Shown in pieces: positions 1 through 10,892 of a stretch of 10,892 bases of DNA (position 1 is its first letter; every line of letters begins with the position of its first letter). The notes beneath the pieces were generated by a model that searched no databases, was not told the origin of the DNA, and saw only the letters and a list, made by a program, of their open reading frames with translations. The DNA is from Thermus sp. JCM 17653 (GTDB taxonomy: Bacteria > Deinococcota > Deinococci > Deinococcales > Thermaceae): contig BBBN01000036.1 in the NCBI GenBank assembly GCA_001311585.1, forward strand, positions 1 through 10,892, in the 5' to 3' direction. The translations under genes and the position numbers were made by a program.

Positions 1-271
1 CGCCGTGCGGGCTGCCCTCCTCCACGATGCCGGGAAGGCCTTGAGGCCCTACCGCCCCTTGGAGCGGGTCCTCACCGGGCTCTATGCCCCGCCCGTGCCC
101 CCTTACCCTTTGCGCCGGGGGCTTATGGGCGCCTTTCAGGTGCGCCGGCACCACCCCCTTTACGCCGCAGAGCGCATCGGGGATCCCGAGGTCAGGGCCT
201 TGGTCCTGGAGCACCACGCGCCCCGAAGCCTCTGGGGGCGTAGGCTGCACCGGGCCGACCAGGAGGAGTAG
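1..271 (+). CDS. HD-domain protein, C-terminal part (gene runs off the left edge)
   Basis: The reading frame is open from base 2 and ends at TAG 269-271, giving about 89 residues. It carries the HD signature LLHDAGKA near its start, and further on a conserved-looking HH pair (LEHHAP) and a late Asp in HRADQEE. These fit the second half of a small HD-superfamily metal-dependent phosphohydrolase; in that family the His and Asp residues bind the metal. The upstream His ligand and the true start lie outside the window, so a GTG at base 5 should not be taken as the start. The substrate (nucleotide, cyclic dinucleotide or other) cannot be deduced. The gene lies 69 bp ahead of the 2-oxoacid oxidoreductase operon on the same strand; no terminator hairpin is evident between them. 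Confidence 0.72.
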   Translation, partial: AVRAALLHDAGKALRPYRPLERVLTGLYAPPVPPYPLRRGLMGAFQVRRHHPLYAAERIGDPEVRALVLEHHAPRSLWGRRLHRADQEE

Positions 272-288
272 CCCTGTACAAACGCCCC

Positions 289-318
289 TAGTCAACCCCG
301 CCCCATAAGGAGTAGGGT
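289..318 (+). promoter_or_regulatory. Possible weak promoter ahead of the oxidoreductase operon
   Basis: TAGTCA (289-294, 4 of 6 to TTGACA) lies 18 bp before TAGGGT (313-318, keeping only the TA...T pattern of a -10). It sits in the 69-bp gap before the start at 341. The match is weak and the operon could instead be read through from the HD gene. Confidence 0.25.
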
Positions 319-329
319 ATCGGAGAGCG

Positions 330-338
330 AAGGAGGGG
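330..338 (+). promoter_or_regulatory. Shine-Dalgarno of the alpha-subunit gene
   Basis: AAGGAGGGG ends two bases before ATG 341. The spacing is tight but the complementarity to the 16S 3' end is strong. It supports 341 as the start, and the protein read from there begins directly with the gamma-domain sequence. Confidence 0.6.
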
Positions 339-340
339 TT

Positions 341-3131
<2,791 letters not shown>

Positions 3132-3651
3132 GGTCCACCCGCGCTCGGGCTCCACGGGAAGCCTGGGGTAGACCATCACCGGGTGGGCCAGGGTGGCGAA
3201 GGGGGCCTCCACCCTTAGCCACTCCTGGGGGAAACCGTAGCCTTTTCCCACCCAGCCCCCCTCCTCGTCCACGGCCACCGCCCCGATGAGCACCAGGTCT
3301 ATGGGGAGGCCTTCCAGGCCCACCCGGGCCCCGAAGCGGTAGGCCTCCCGCACCCGCTTGAGCCTCCTGGGGTCCAGGTCCTTTAGGAGCAGAAACTCCC
3401 CTGGCCGGTCGGGGTGGGGAAGGAGGAGTTCCTTCCCTTGGCGAAGCGCCTCCTCCCTTAGGGGCTTTAAGACGCGTCCATCCCCGCCAGGACCCGCCTG
3501 GCCCTTTGGAACTCGGGGGTCTGCAAAAGCCGTTCCGCCGCCCGCCTCGCCCCCAGGAAGTTGGGGTGGTGGCCGTGGGGGGGCGTGGGGTGGAGGGCGA
3601 GGTCGTAGCGGGCCAGGGCGTTCCAGACCTCTTCCCGAAGCTCACCCAGGG

Positions 3652-3792
3652 TCATGCTTCCAAAAGGTGAAGGGAAACGCCGGGGAGGAGGCCTTGGACC
3701 TGGCCCTCGAGGGCGCTTCGGTAGAGCCTTTTGTCTTCGGTACAGAAAGCCCCCTGAAACCCCTCGGCCAGGGTGCGTTTGCGACGCATCAT
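3652..3792 (-). CDS. Possible small protein, 46 aa, coupled to the cyclo-ligase-like gene
   Basis: This ORF starts at ATG 3792 (a second ATG follows at once) and ends in the TGA of an ATGA overlap with the next gene. It begins MMRRKRTLAEGFQGAF and ends LLPGVSLHLLEA. I recognise no family. In its favour: it fills exactly the space between a good promoter (TTGCGG, 17 bp, TAAACT) and the cyclo-ligase start, and the stop-start overlap is typical of translational coupling. No strong ribosome site is visible, and the promoter would put the transcript start within a few bases of the ORF, so it would be leaderless or nearly so. Against: it is short and lies in an error-prone stretch, so it could be the 5' part of a longer reading frame or untranslated leader. 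Confidence 0.4.
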   Translation of the reverse strand: MMRRKRTLAEGFQGAFCTEDKRLYRSALEGQVQGLLPGVSLHLLEA

Positions 3793-3802
3793 TCCATGCG
3801 TT

Positions 3803-3831
3803 AGTTTACCCGCCCCGGTCCCTTCCCGCAA
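3803..3831 (-). promoter_or_regulatory. Promoter for the small ORF and cyclo-ligase-like gene
   Basis: On the minus strand TTGCGG (3831-3826) is followed after 17 bp by TAAACT (3808-3803). The expected start is near 3796, a few bases before ATG 3792, which implies a leaderless or very short-leader mRNA, as is common in Thermus. Confidence 0.5.
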
Positions 3832-3839
3832 GGTAAACT
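3803..3839. promoter_or_regulatory. Inverted repeat AGTTTACC / GGTAAACT containing both divergent -10 boxes
   Basis: A perfect 8-bp inverted repeat (3803-3810 and 3832-3839) is separated by 21 bp. Each arm contains TAAACT, placed as a -10 box for the gene it faces: the small ORF leftward and dnaE rightward. The arms are 29 bp apart centre to centre, close to three helical turns, so a dimeric or tetrameric repressor site is conceivable. The symmetry may also simply reflect two similar promoters back to back. Confidence 0.45.
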
Positions 3840-3846
3840 GGGGGCC
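3834..3846 (+). promoter_or_regulatory. Probable leaderless promoter of dnaE (-10 TAAACT)
   Basis: TAAACT at 3834-3839 is followed by seven bases and then ATG 3847, so transcription should begin at or next to the start codon. No Shine-Dalgarno sequence precedes the ATG, which agrees with a leaderless mRNA. No good -35 is seen at 16-18 bp (the stretch is cgcccc). Confidence 0.45.
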
Positions 3847-6800
3847 ATGGGCCGCAAGCTCCGCTTCGCCCACCTCCACCAGCACACCCAGTTCTCCCTC
3901 CTGGACGGGGCGGCCAAGCTTTCCGACCTCCTTAAGTGGGTCAAGGAGACCACCCCCGAGGACCCCGCCTTGGCCATGACCGACCACGGCAACCTCTTCG
4001 GGGCCGTGGAGTTCTACAAGAAGGCCACGGCCATGGGCATCAAGCCCATCCTGGGCTACGAGGCCTACGTGGCCGCGGAAAGCCGCTTTGACCGCAAGCG
4101 GGGCAAGGGCTTGGACGGGGGCTACTTCCACCTCACCCTCCTCGCCAAGGACTTCACGGGGTACCAGAACCTGGTGCGCCTGGCGAGCCGGGCTTATCTG
4201 GAGGGCTTTTACGAGAAGCCCCGCATTGACCGGGAGATCCTGCGCGAGCACGCCGAGGGCCTCATCGCCCTCTCCGGGTGCCTCGGGGCGGAGATCCCCC
4301 AGTTCATCCTCCAGGACCGCCTGGACCTGGCGGAGGCCCGGCTAGAGGAGTACCTCTCCATCTTCAAGGACCGCTTCTTCATCGAGATCCAGAACCACGG
4401 CCTCCCTGAGCAAAAGAAGGTCAACGAGGTCCTGAAGGAGTTCGCCAAAAAGTACGGCCTGGGGATGGTGGCCACCAACGACGGCCACTACGTGAGGAAG
4501 GAGGACGCCCGCGCCCACGAGGTCCTCCTCGCCATCCAGTCCAAGAGCACCCTGGACGACCCCGAGCGCTGGCGCTTCCCCTGCGACGAGTTCTACGTGA
4601 AGACCCCCGAGGAGATGCGGGCCGTGCTCCCCGAGGAGGAGTGGGGGGACGAGCCCTTTGACAACACCGTGGAGATCGCCCGCCTCTGCAACGTGGACCT
4701 CCCCATCGGGGACCGGATGGTCTACCGCATTCCCCGCTTCCCCCTCCCCGAGGGGCGGACCGAGGCCCAGTACCTCAGGGAGCTCACCTTCAAGGGCCTC
4801 CTCCGCCGCTACCCGGACCGCATCACCGAGGGCTTCTACCGGGAGGTCTTCCGGAGGCTCGGGAAGCTCCCGCCCCACGGGGACGGGGAGGCCTTGGCCG
4901 AGGCCTTGGCCCAGGTGGAGGAGGGGGCCTGGGCGGGTCTGAGGGCCGGGCTTCCCCCCTTGGAAGGGGTGCGGGAGTGGGGGGCGGAGGCCATCCTCCA
5001 CCGGGCCCTCTACGAGCTTTCCGTGATAGAGCGCATGGGCTTTCCCGGCTACTTCCTCATCGTGCAGGACTACATCAACTGGGCCCGGAAAAACGGCGTC
5101 TCCGTGGGGCCCGGCAGGGGAAGCGCCGCCGGGAGCCTGGTGGCCTACGCCGTGGGGATCACCAACATCGACCCCCTGCGCTTCGGCCTCCTCTTTGAGC
5201 GCTTCCTGAACCCGGAGCGGGTCTCCATGCCCGACATCGACACCGACTTCTCCGACCGGGAAAGGGACCGGGTGATCCAGTACGTGCGGGAGCGCTACGG
5301 CGAGGACAAGGTGGCCCAGATCGGCACCCTGGGGAGCCTTGCCTCCAAGGCCGCCCTCAAGGACGTGGCCCGGGTCTACGGCATCCCCCACAAGAAGGCG
5401 GAGGAGCTGGCCAAGCTCATCCCCGTGCAGTTCGGCAAGCCCAAGCCCTTGCAGGAGGCGATTCAGGCGGTGCCGGAGCTTAGGGCGGAGATGGAGAAGG
5501 ACCCCAAGGTGCGGGAGGTCCTCGAGGTGGCCATGCGCCTGGAGGGCCTGAACCGCCACGCCTCCGTCCACGCCGCCGGGGTGGTGATCGCCGCCGAGCC
5601 CCTCACGGACCTCGTCCCCCTCATGCGGGACCAGGAGGGGCGGCCCGTGACCCAGTACGACATGGGGGCGGTGGAGGCCTTGGGGCTTTTGAAGATGGAC
5701 TTCCTGGGCCTCCGCACCCTCACCTTCCTGGACGAGGCCAAGCGCATCGTCAAGGAGTCCCGGGGGGTGGAGCTGGACTACGACGCCCTCCCTCTGGACG
5801 ACCCCAAGACCTTCGCCCTCCTTTCCCGCGGGGAGACCAAGGGGGTCTTCCAACTGGAGTCGGGAGGGATGACGGCCACGGTGCGGGGGCTAAAGCCCCG
5901 GCGCGTGGAGGACATCATCGCCCTGGTCTCCCTCTACCGCCCGGGCCCCATGGAGCACATTCCCACCTACATCCGCCGCCACCACGGGCTGGAGCCCGTG
6001 AGCTACGGCGAGTTCCCCCACGCCGAGAAGTACCTGAGGCCCATCCTGGACGAGACCTATGGCATCCCCGTCTACCAGGAGCAGATCATGCAGATCGCCT
6101 CGGCCGTGGCGGGGTACTCCCTGGGGGAGGCGGACCTTCTGCGCCGGGCCATGGGGAAGAAGAAGCTGGAGGAGATGCAGAAGCACCGGGAGCGCTTCGT
6201 CCGGGGGGCCAAGGAAAGGGGTGTGCCCGAGGAGGAAGCGAACCGCCTCTTTGACATGCTGGAGCCTTCGCCAACTATGGCTTCAACAAGAGCCATGCAG
6301 CGGCCTACAGCCTCCTCTCCTACCAGACCGCCTATGTGAAGGCCCACTACCCCGTGGAGTTCATGGCCGCCCTCCTCTCCGTGGAGCGGCAGGATTCCGA
6401 CAAGGTGGCGGAGTACATCCGGGACGCCCGGGCCATGGGCATAGAGGTCCTTCCTCCCGACATCAACCGCTCGGGCTTTGACTTCAAGGTGGTGGGGGAG
6501 GAGATCCTCTTTGGGCTTTCGGCGGTGAAGAACGTGGGGGAGGGGGCGCCTTGGCCATCCTCGAGGAGCGGGAGCGGGGCGGCCCCTTTAAGAGCCTTGG
6601 GGACTTCCTCAAGCGCCTGGACGAAAAGGTGGTGAACAAGCGCACCCTGGAGTCCCTCATCAAGGCGGGGGCCATGGACGCCTTCGGGGACCGGGCCCGG
6701 CTCCTCGCCTCCTTGGACCCCTTGCTCCGCTGGGCCGCGGGGGTCCGGGAACGGGAGCGCTCGGGGATGTGGGGGCTTTTCGCCGAGGTGGAGGAGCCGC

Positions 6801-7509
6801 CCCTCCTGGAGGCGGAGCCTCTGGACGAGATCACCCGGCTCCGCTACGAGAAGGAGGCCTTGGGCATCTACGTTTCCGGCCATCCCGTGCTCCGCTACCC
6901 GGGCCTGAGGGAGGCGGCGAGCTGCACCCTGGAGGAGCTGGAAGACTTCGTCCGGGGGCTTCCTCCCCGTTCCCGGGTCCTCCTGGCGGGGATGGTGGAG
7001 GACGTGGTGCGCAAACCCACCCGCTCGGGGGGCATGATGGCCCGCTTCACCCTCTCCGACGAGACCGGGGCGCTGGAGGCGGTGGCCTTTGGCCGGGCCT
7101 ACGAGGGGGTGCTCCCCCAAGCTCAAGGAGGACACCCCCCTCCTGGTCCTGGCCGAGGTGGAGCGGGAGGAAGGCGGGCTTCGGGTCATCGCCCAGGCGG
7201 TGTGGACCTACGAGGAGGTGGCGGAGGCCCCTAGGGCCTTGGAGGTGGAGGTGGACCACGCCCTCTTGGACGAAAAGGGGGTGGCCCTCCTCAAGAGCCT
7301 CCTGGACGAGCACCCCGGGCCCCTGCCCCTCTACGTGCGGGTCCAGGGTCCCTTTGGGGAGGCCCTTTTCGCCCTCCGGGAGGCCCGGGTGGGGGAGGGC
7401 GCCTTGGGGGCCTCGAGGCCGAGGGGTTCCGGGCCTACCTCCTGCCGACCGGGAGGCCTTCCTGGAAGGGGGGAATGGAGGAGGGAGGGAAGAGGCGGTG
7501 CCCTTTTAG
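3847..7509 (+). CDS. dnaE: DNA polymerase III alpha subunit, frameshifted in this sequence
   Basis: This is the replicative polymerase subunit. Restored, it is about 1221 residues, the usual Thermus length. The N-terminal PHP domain shows [13 protein letters not shown] (9-21) and AMTDHGN; in Thermus DnaE this domain has been linked to a metal-dependent 3'-5' exonuclease. The palm has [10 protein letters not shown] and PDIDTDF with Asp463 and Asp465, and the third catalytic Asp618 in LLKMDFLGL. Further on come a helix-hairpin-helix region, SGMWGLF (about 973-979), a likely clamp-binding motif, and an OB fold (from about [13 protein letters not shown]). The end is REEAVPF, TAG 7507-7509. Indels: bases missing near 6264, 6547, 7411 and 7445, an extra C in 7114-7118. 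As given, the frame would stop at 6339. There is no intein. The start at 3847 matches known Thermus DnaE ([15 protein letters not shown]). Confidence 0.97.
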
Positions 7510-7520
7510 GGCCCGAAGTA

Positions 7521-7536
7521 CCCCACCGCGGTGGGG
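7521..7536. repeat. 16-bp perfect palindrome 11 bp after the dnaE stop
   Basis: CCCCACCGCGGTGGGG is self-complementary. Read on the minus strand with its flanks, GGGGCCCCCAC...GTGGGGT matches the outer parts of repeats A and B with their centre missing, so it looks like an inverted, shortened relative. It has no T-run, so it is a weak candidate for a dnaE terminator. Confidence 0.55.
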
Positions 7537-7661
7537 GCCCCAAGAGGGCCTTCTCCTGGCCCAGGTTCGGGCGCCCACGCTGCGAAACGGAGGTGCGTAA
7601 TACCCCTTTGGCGTGAATCTTTCGCCTAAGCCCGAGTGCGGAAGCCCTGCGGGCCTTTTGG

Positions 7662-7703
7662 ACCGGGGCCCCCAGGCTGGCTTGGGCCAGCATGGGGTGG
7701 TAT
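7662..7703. repeat. Hairpin repeat, copy A (42 bp)
   Basis: Shares ACCGGGGCCCCCA and GTGGTAT ends with copy B, exactly 120 bp away in the same orientation. The core is a 12-bp stem, CCCCAGGCTGGC against GCCAGCATGGGG, with one G/A mismatch and loop TTGG. About 36 of 42 positions agree with copy B; the differences fall in and around the loop and at the stem pair that is mismatched here. Confidence 0.8.
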
Positions 7704-7731
7704 AAAAGGGGGCCGGGCTTGCCCGGCCCCC
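7701..7731 (-). terminator. Intrinsic terminator of groES-groEL
   Basis: On the minus strand a perfect 10-bp stem, GGGGGCCGGG with CCCGGCCCCC (7731-7722 and 7717-7708) and a 4-base loop, is followed by TTTTATA (7707-7701). It lies about 90 bp past the groEL stop. On the plus strand no T-run follows, so it serves groEL, not dnaE. Confidence 0.8.
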
Positions 7732-7781
7732 TGGCCTCGAGCGGCCTATACGTGAACCCTTTGTCCAAGCCCAGGCATGGT

Positions 7782-7822
7782 ACCGGGGCCCCCACGCTGG
7801 CCTACGCCAGCGTGGGGTGGTA

Positions 7823-7823
<1 letters not shown>
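7782..7823. repeat. Hairpin repeat, copy B (42 bp), abutting the groEL stop
   Basis: A perfect 12-bp stem, CCCCACGCTGGC with GCCAGCGTGGGG (7792-7803 and 7808-7819 approximately), with loop CTAC. The repeat's last base (7823) is the last base of the groEL TAA on the minus strand. The transcript would therefore carry a very stable hairpin right after the stop and before the terminator. Confidence 0.8.
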
Positions 7824-9456
<1,633 letters not shown>

Positions 9457-9466
9457 TCACCTCCTT
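9457..9466 (-). promoter_or_regulatory. Strong Shine-Dalgarno of groEL overlapping the groES stop
   Basis: AAGGAGGTGA on the minus strand starts inside the groES TAA (9467-9465) and ends three bases before the groEL ATG. It is fully complementary to the usual 16S rRNA 3' end, consistent with the high expression and translational coupling expected for GroEL. Confidence 0.85.
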
Positions 9467-9770
9467 ACTGCAGGACCGCCAAAAGGTCGCGCTCGGAGAG
9501 GATCACGTACTCCTCGCCGTCGATCTCGATCTCGGTGCCGCCGTACTTGGCGAAGACCACGATGTCCCCCTCCTTGACCTCGAGGGGCACCTTCTGGCCG
9601 TTCTCCAAGACGCGGCCCGTGCCCACCGCGATCACCTTGCCCTTCTGGGGCTTCTCCTTGGCGGTGTCCGGCAGGACGATGCCGCCCTTGGTCTTGGGCT
9701 CCTCTTCGATCCGCTTCACCACGACCCGGTCGCCTAGGGGCTTGATCACCGTCTTCACCTCCGCAGCCAT
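9465..9770 (-). CDS. groES: 10-kDa co-chaperonin GroES
   Basis: GroES is the heptameric lid that caps GroEL. From ATG 9770 it has 101 residues: [20 protein letters not shown] at the N terminus, the mobile-loop region [20 protein letters not shown] (about 22-41), then [28 protein letters not shown] and the C-terminal [12 protein letters not shown] longer open frame begins at 9815, but the start at 9770 is preferred: it matches Thermus GroES, and AAAGGAGGG lies seven bases upstream. It is the first gene of the groES-groEL operon; only 11 bp separate its stop from the groEL ATG. The frame is intact. Confidence 0.98.
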   Translation of the reverse strand: MAAEVKTVIKPLGDRVVVKRIEEEPKTKGGIVLPDTAKEKPQKGKVIAVGTGRVLENGQKVPLEVKEGDIVVFAKYGGTEIEIDGEEYVILSERDLLAVLQ

Positions 9771-9784
9771 ATGCACTCCCTCCT

Positions 9785-9811
9785 TTGACGCTTCAAGGGC
9801 GAGAGTGTCAA
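9785..9811 (-). promoter_or_regulatory. CIRCE-like inverted repeat in the groES leader
   Basis: Read on the plus strand the site is TTGACGCTT, 9 bp, GAGTGTCAA. It has the 9-9-9 layout of the HrcA operator CIRCE (TTAGCACTC-N9-GAGTGCTAA): one half matches at 7 of 9 positions, the other at 5 of 9, and 7 of the 9 arm pairs are complementary. It starts just after the predicted transcription start and touches the groES ribosome site. I infer a degenerate HrcA-type operator; the responsible repressor is not in this window. Confidence 0.5.
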
Positions 9812-9820
9812 CCAAGGGTC

Positions 9821-9849
9821 ATTATTCTGCCCGGGTGGGCCTTTGTCAA
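9821..9849 (-). promoter_or_regulatory. Sigma-A-type promoter of groES-groEL
   Basis: On the minus strand a perfect TTGACA (9849-9844) is followed after exactly 17 bp by AATAAT (9826-9821, 5 of 6 to TATAAT). Transcription should start near 9814. It lies 17 bp past the stop of the RNA methyltransferase gene. It is the best promoter in the window and is of housekeeping type, so heat control would need a repressor. Confidence 0.85.
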
Positions 9850-9866
9850 GGGGGTTGAGGGGACCC

Positions 9867-10633
9867 TTATAAGGAGCGCTGGCGCAGGGCCTCGTAGAGG
9901 AGGAGGGCGGCGGTGACGGAGACGTTGAGGCTGTCCGCCACCCCCCGCATGGGGACGCGCACCCGGGCGTGGGCCCGGGCCAGCCACCCTGGGGGAAGGC
10001 CCTCGTCCTCTGCGCCCAGGAGGAAGGCCACCCCCTTGCGGTAGTCCTCCTCCCAGTAGACCTTCTCCCCTTGAGGGGTAGCGGCCACCAGGAAGAGGCC
10101 CCTCTCCTCCAGGAGGCGGGCCGCCTCTTCTTGGGGGAGGGGGAAGACGGGGAGGGAGAAGACCGTCCCTGTGGAGTTGCGGATGACCTGGGGGCTAAAG
10201 AGGTCCACCCCCTCGGCCACCAGGACGAGGTCCGCCCCGGCCCCATCGGCGCTTCGTAGGATGGCCCCTAGGTTCCCCGGCTTTTCCACGCCCAGAAGGA
10301 CCAGGACCAGGGGATGGGGAGGAAGGCGCACCCGGGAGAGGTCCTTCCGGGGGATGCGGAAGACCCCCAGGACCTGGGCCGGGTTCTCCCGGGTGGATAC
10401 CCGCTCCAAAGCGGCCTCCCCCAGGCGCACCACCTCGGCCTTCCCCGAGGGGATGGCCTCCAGGCCCGCCTTGGGCCCGAGGAGCAGGGCCACGGGCTCC
10501 AGCCCGGCCTCGAGGGCCCTTTCCACCTCGCGCCTTCCCTCCACCAGGAAAAGCCCCGTCCTTTCCCGCTCCTTGCGCTCCTTCAGGCTGCCCAGGCCTT
10601 CACCCGGGGGTTCTTGGGGCTCAGGATCTCCAT
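9867..10633 (-). CDS. TrmH/SpoU-family RNA 2'-O-methyltransferase, one frameshift in this sequence
   Basis: A SPOUT-class enzyme that methylates a ribose in rRNA or tRNA using S-adenosylmethionine. With one lost base restored near 10595 it has about 255 residues and begins MEILSPKNPRVKALGSLKER; read without the repair, the frame closes after about 15 codons. The N-terminal substrate-binding domain (LFLVEGRREVERAL on) is followed by the three family motifs: NLGAILRSADGAGAD (about 121 on), LLGAEDEGLPP (about 206 on) and VPMRGVADSLNVSVTAALLLYEA (about 228 on), where the trefoil knot binds SAM. The RNA target cannot be read from sequence; an rRNA enzyme like RlmB or TsnR relatives is likely. ATG 10633 overlaps the upstream gene's end by 13 bp, suggesting co-transcription. 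Confidence 0.9.
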
Positions 10634-10892
10634 GCGCCCTCCGCCAGAACCAGGAGGTGGCGGGCCACCCTGGGACCTTGGAGCTCCAGCTCTAAGGTTT
10701 CCACCTGGGGGAACTCCTCCAGCAGGCGGGAAACCCGGAGGACGATCTCCCGGTAGCCCCGGGTCGGCATGGCCCTCCAGGGGCCTCAGGAGCTCCCGGG
10801 CGTCCCCTTCCGTGAGGGGGGTGAGGCGGAGGCCCAGGGTCTGGTCCCCCAGGGGGGTAGGGAGGAGGAGGGTGAGGACGGGGCCGAAGAGG
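10621..10892 (-). CDS. NDP-forming acyl-CoA synthetase-like (ATP-grasp) protein, C-terminal part, one frameshift
   Basis: The gene enters from the right edge and ends at TGA 10623-10621. About 89 residues are visible once an extra base at 10771-10772 is removed: LFGPVLTLLLPTPLGDQ, LRLTPLTEGDARELLRPLEG, GYREIVLRVSRLLEEFPQVE, and ending LLVLAEGAWRS. FGPV, PLT..DARELL, the GYR block and L..VSRL.EEFP are the hallmarks of the ATP-grasp part of acetyl-CoA synthetase (ADP-forming) and its protein-acetyltransferase relatives. Two usual features are absent: the glycine-rich stretch after FGPV, and the terminal E-L-D-I-N-P-L metal-ligand motif, here TLELELQGP. It may be a degenerate or non-catalytic member. 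Its last 13 bp overlap the start of the RNA methyltransferase gene. Confidence 0.65.

Larger units (their letters stand above)
7510..7822. other. Intergenic region between convergent dnaE and groEL
   Basis: These 313 bp contain, left to right: a 16-bp palindrome just after dnaE (7521-7536); a stretch of about 120 bp (7542-7661) that is less GC-rich in part (for example TAATACCCCTTTGG near 7600) and shows no gene; hairpin repeat A (7662-7703); the groEL terminator (7701-7731); 50 bp without clear signals; and hairpin repeat B (7782-7823) touching the groEL stop. A minus-strand ORF crosses it but runs through the hairpins and into dnaE antisense, so I do not accept it as a gene. Confidence 0.75.

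Noticed and set aside
3358..3804. Plus-strand 148-codon frame over the cyclo-ligase gene
   Set aside because: Arg/Ser/Pro/Gly-rich shadow; the minus strand carries a conserved protein across the same bases.
4342..5853. 503-codon open frame antisense to dnaE
   Set aside because: Its protein is a monotonous mix rich in H, G, L, V and E, typical of the complement of a GC-rich gene, and the opposite strand encodes unmistakable DnaE.
6250..6560. Programmed frameshifting in dnaE, as known for Thermus dnaX
   Set aside because: There is no slippery A-run or stimulatory structure. The shifts fall at ordinary GG/CC pairs, are several in number, and similar ones occur in unrelated genes.
7331..7795. 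154-codon minus-strand frame spanning the dnaE-groEL intergenic region
   Set aside because: It begins at GTG inside hairpin repeat B, runs through the terminator and repeat A, and ends antisense to dnaE. It has no ribosome site or domain. Open frames of this kind arise from the repeats themselves.
9771..9815. Longer GroES start at 9815
   Set aside because: The extra residues fall in the leader with the CIRCE-like site and ribosome site, and known GroES proteins begin at the MAAEVKTV start.

Overview
The window is very GC-rich with strong G/C third-position bias. DnaE, GroEL and GroES match my memory of the Thermus thermophilus/aquaticus proteins almost residue for residue, including DnaE catalytic aspartates at 463, 465 and 618 and a 101-aa GroES. 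This is chromosomal DNA of a Thermus species; I cannot name the species. It is core genome: I see no phage, integrase, CRISPR array, tRNA or rRNA.

Layout. Plus strand: the 3' end of an HD-domain protein gene (1-271), then a two-gene operon for a 2-oxoacid:ferredoxin oxidoreductase, with an alpha subunit carrying a fused gamma domain (341-2184) and a beta subunit (2186-3131). Minus strand: an MTHFSD-like 5-formyltetrahydrofolate cyclo-ligase family gene (3655-3094), preceded by a possible 46-codon ORF (3792-3652) that overlaps it by ATGA. A compact divergent region with mirrored TAAACT boxes (3803-3839) separates these from dnaE (3847-7509, plus). dnaE converges on groES-groEL (9770-7823, minus) across a 313-bp intergenic region. 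That region holds two 42-bp hairpin repeats exactly 120 bp apart, a shorter inverted relative and a clear groEL terminator. Upstream of groES are a good sigma-A promoter and a CIRCE-like 9-9-9 operator. Further upstream on the minus strand are a TrmH/SpoU-family RNA methyltransferase (10633-9867) and the 3' end of an NDP-forming acyl-CoA synthetase-like gene (10892-10621), overlapping by 13 bp.

Quality warning. Seven genes are broken by single-base indels; I count 15 (12 missing bases, 3 extra), nearly all in short C or G runs. Because dnaE and groEL are hit and the encoded protein resumes perfectly after each, these are almost certainly draft-sequence errors rather than pseudogenes. Coordinates below span the restored genes.

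Functionally the window combines ferredoxin-linked 2-oxoacid oxidation, a folate-enzyme-like protein, the replicative polymerase, the heat-inducible chaperonin and RNA modification. The genes are neighbours, not one pathway. I found no convincing undescribed system. The points most worth a second look are the intergenic hairpin repeats, the mirrored divergent promoter with its small ORF, the groES operator, and the acyl-CoA synthetase tail that lacks the usual metal-ligand motif.
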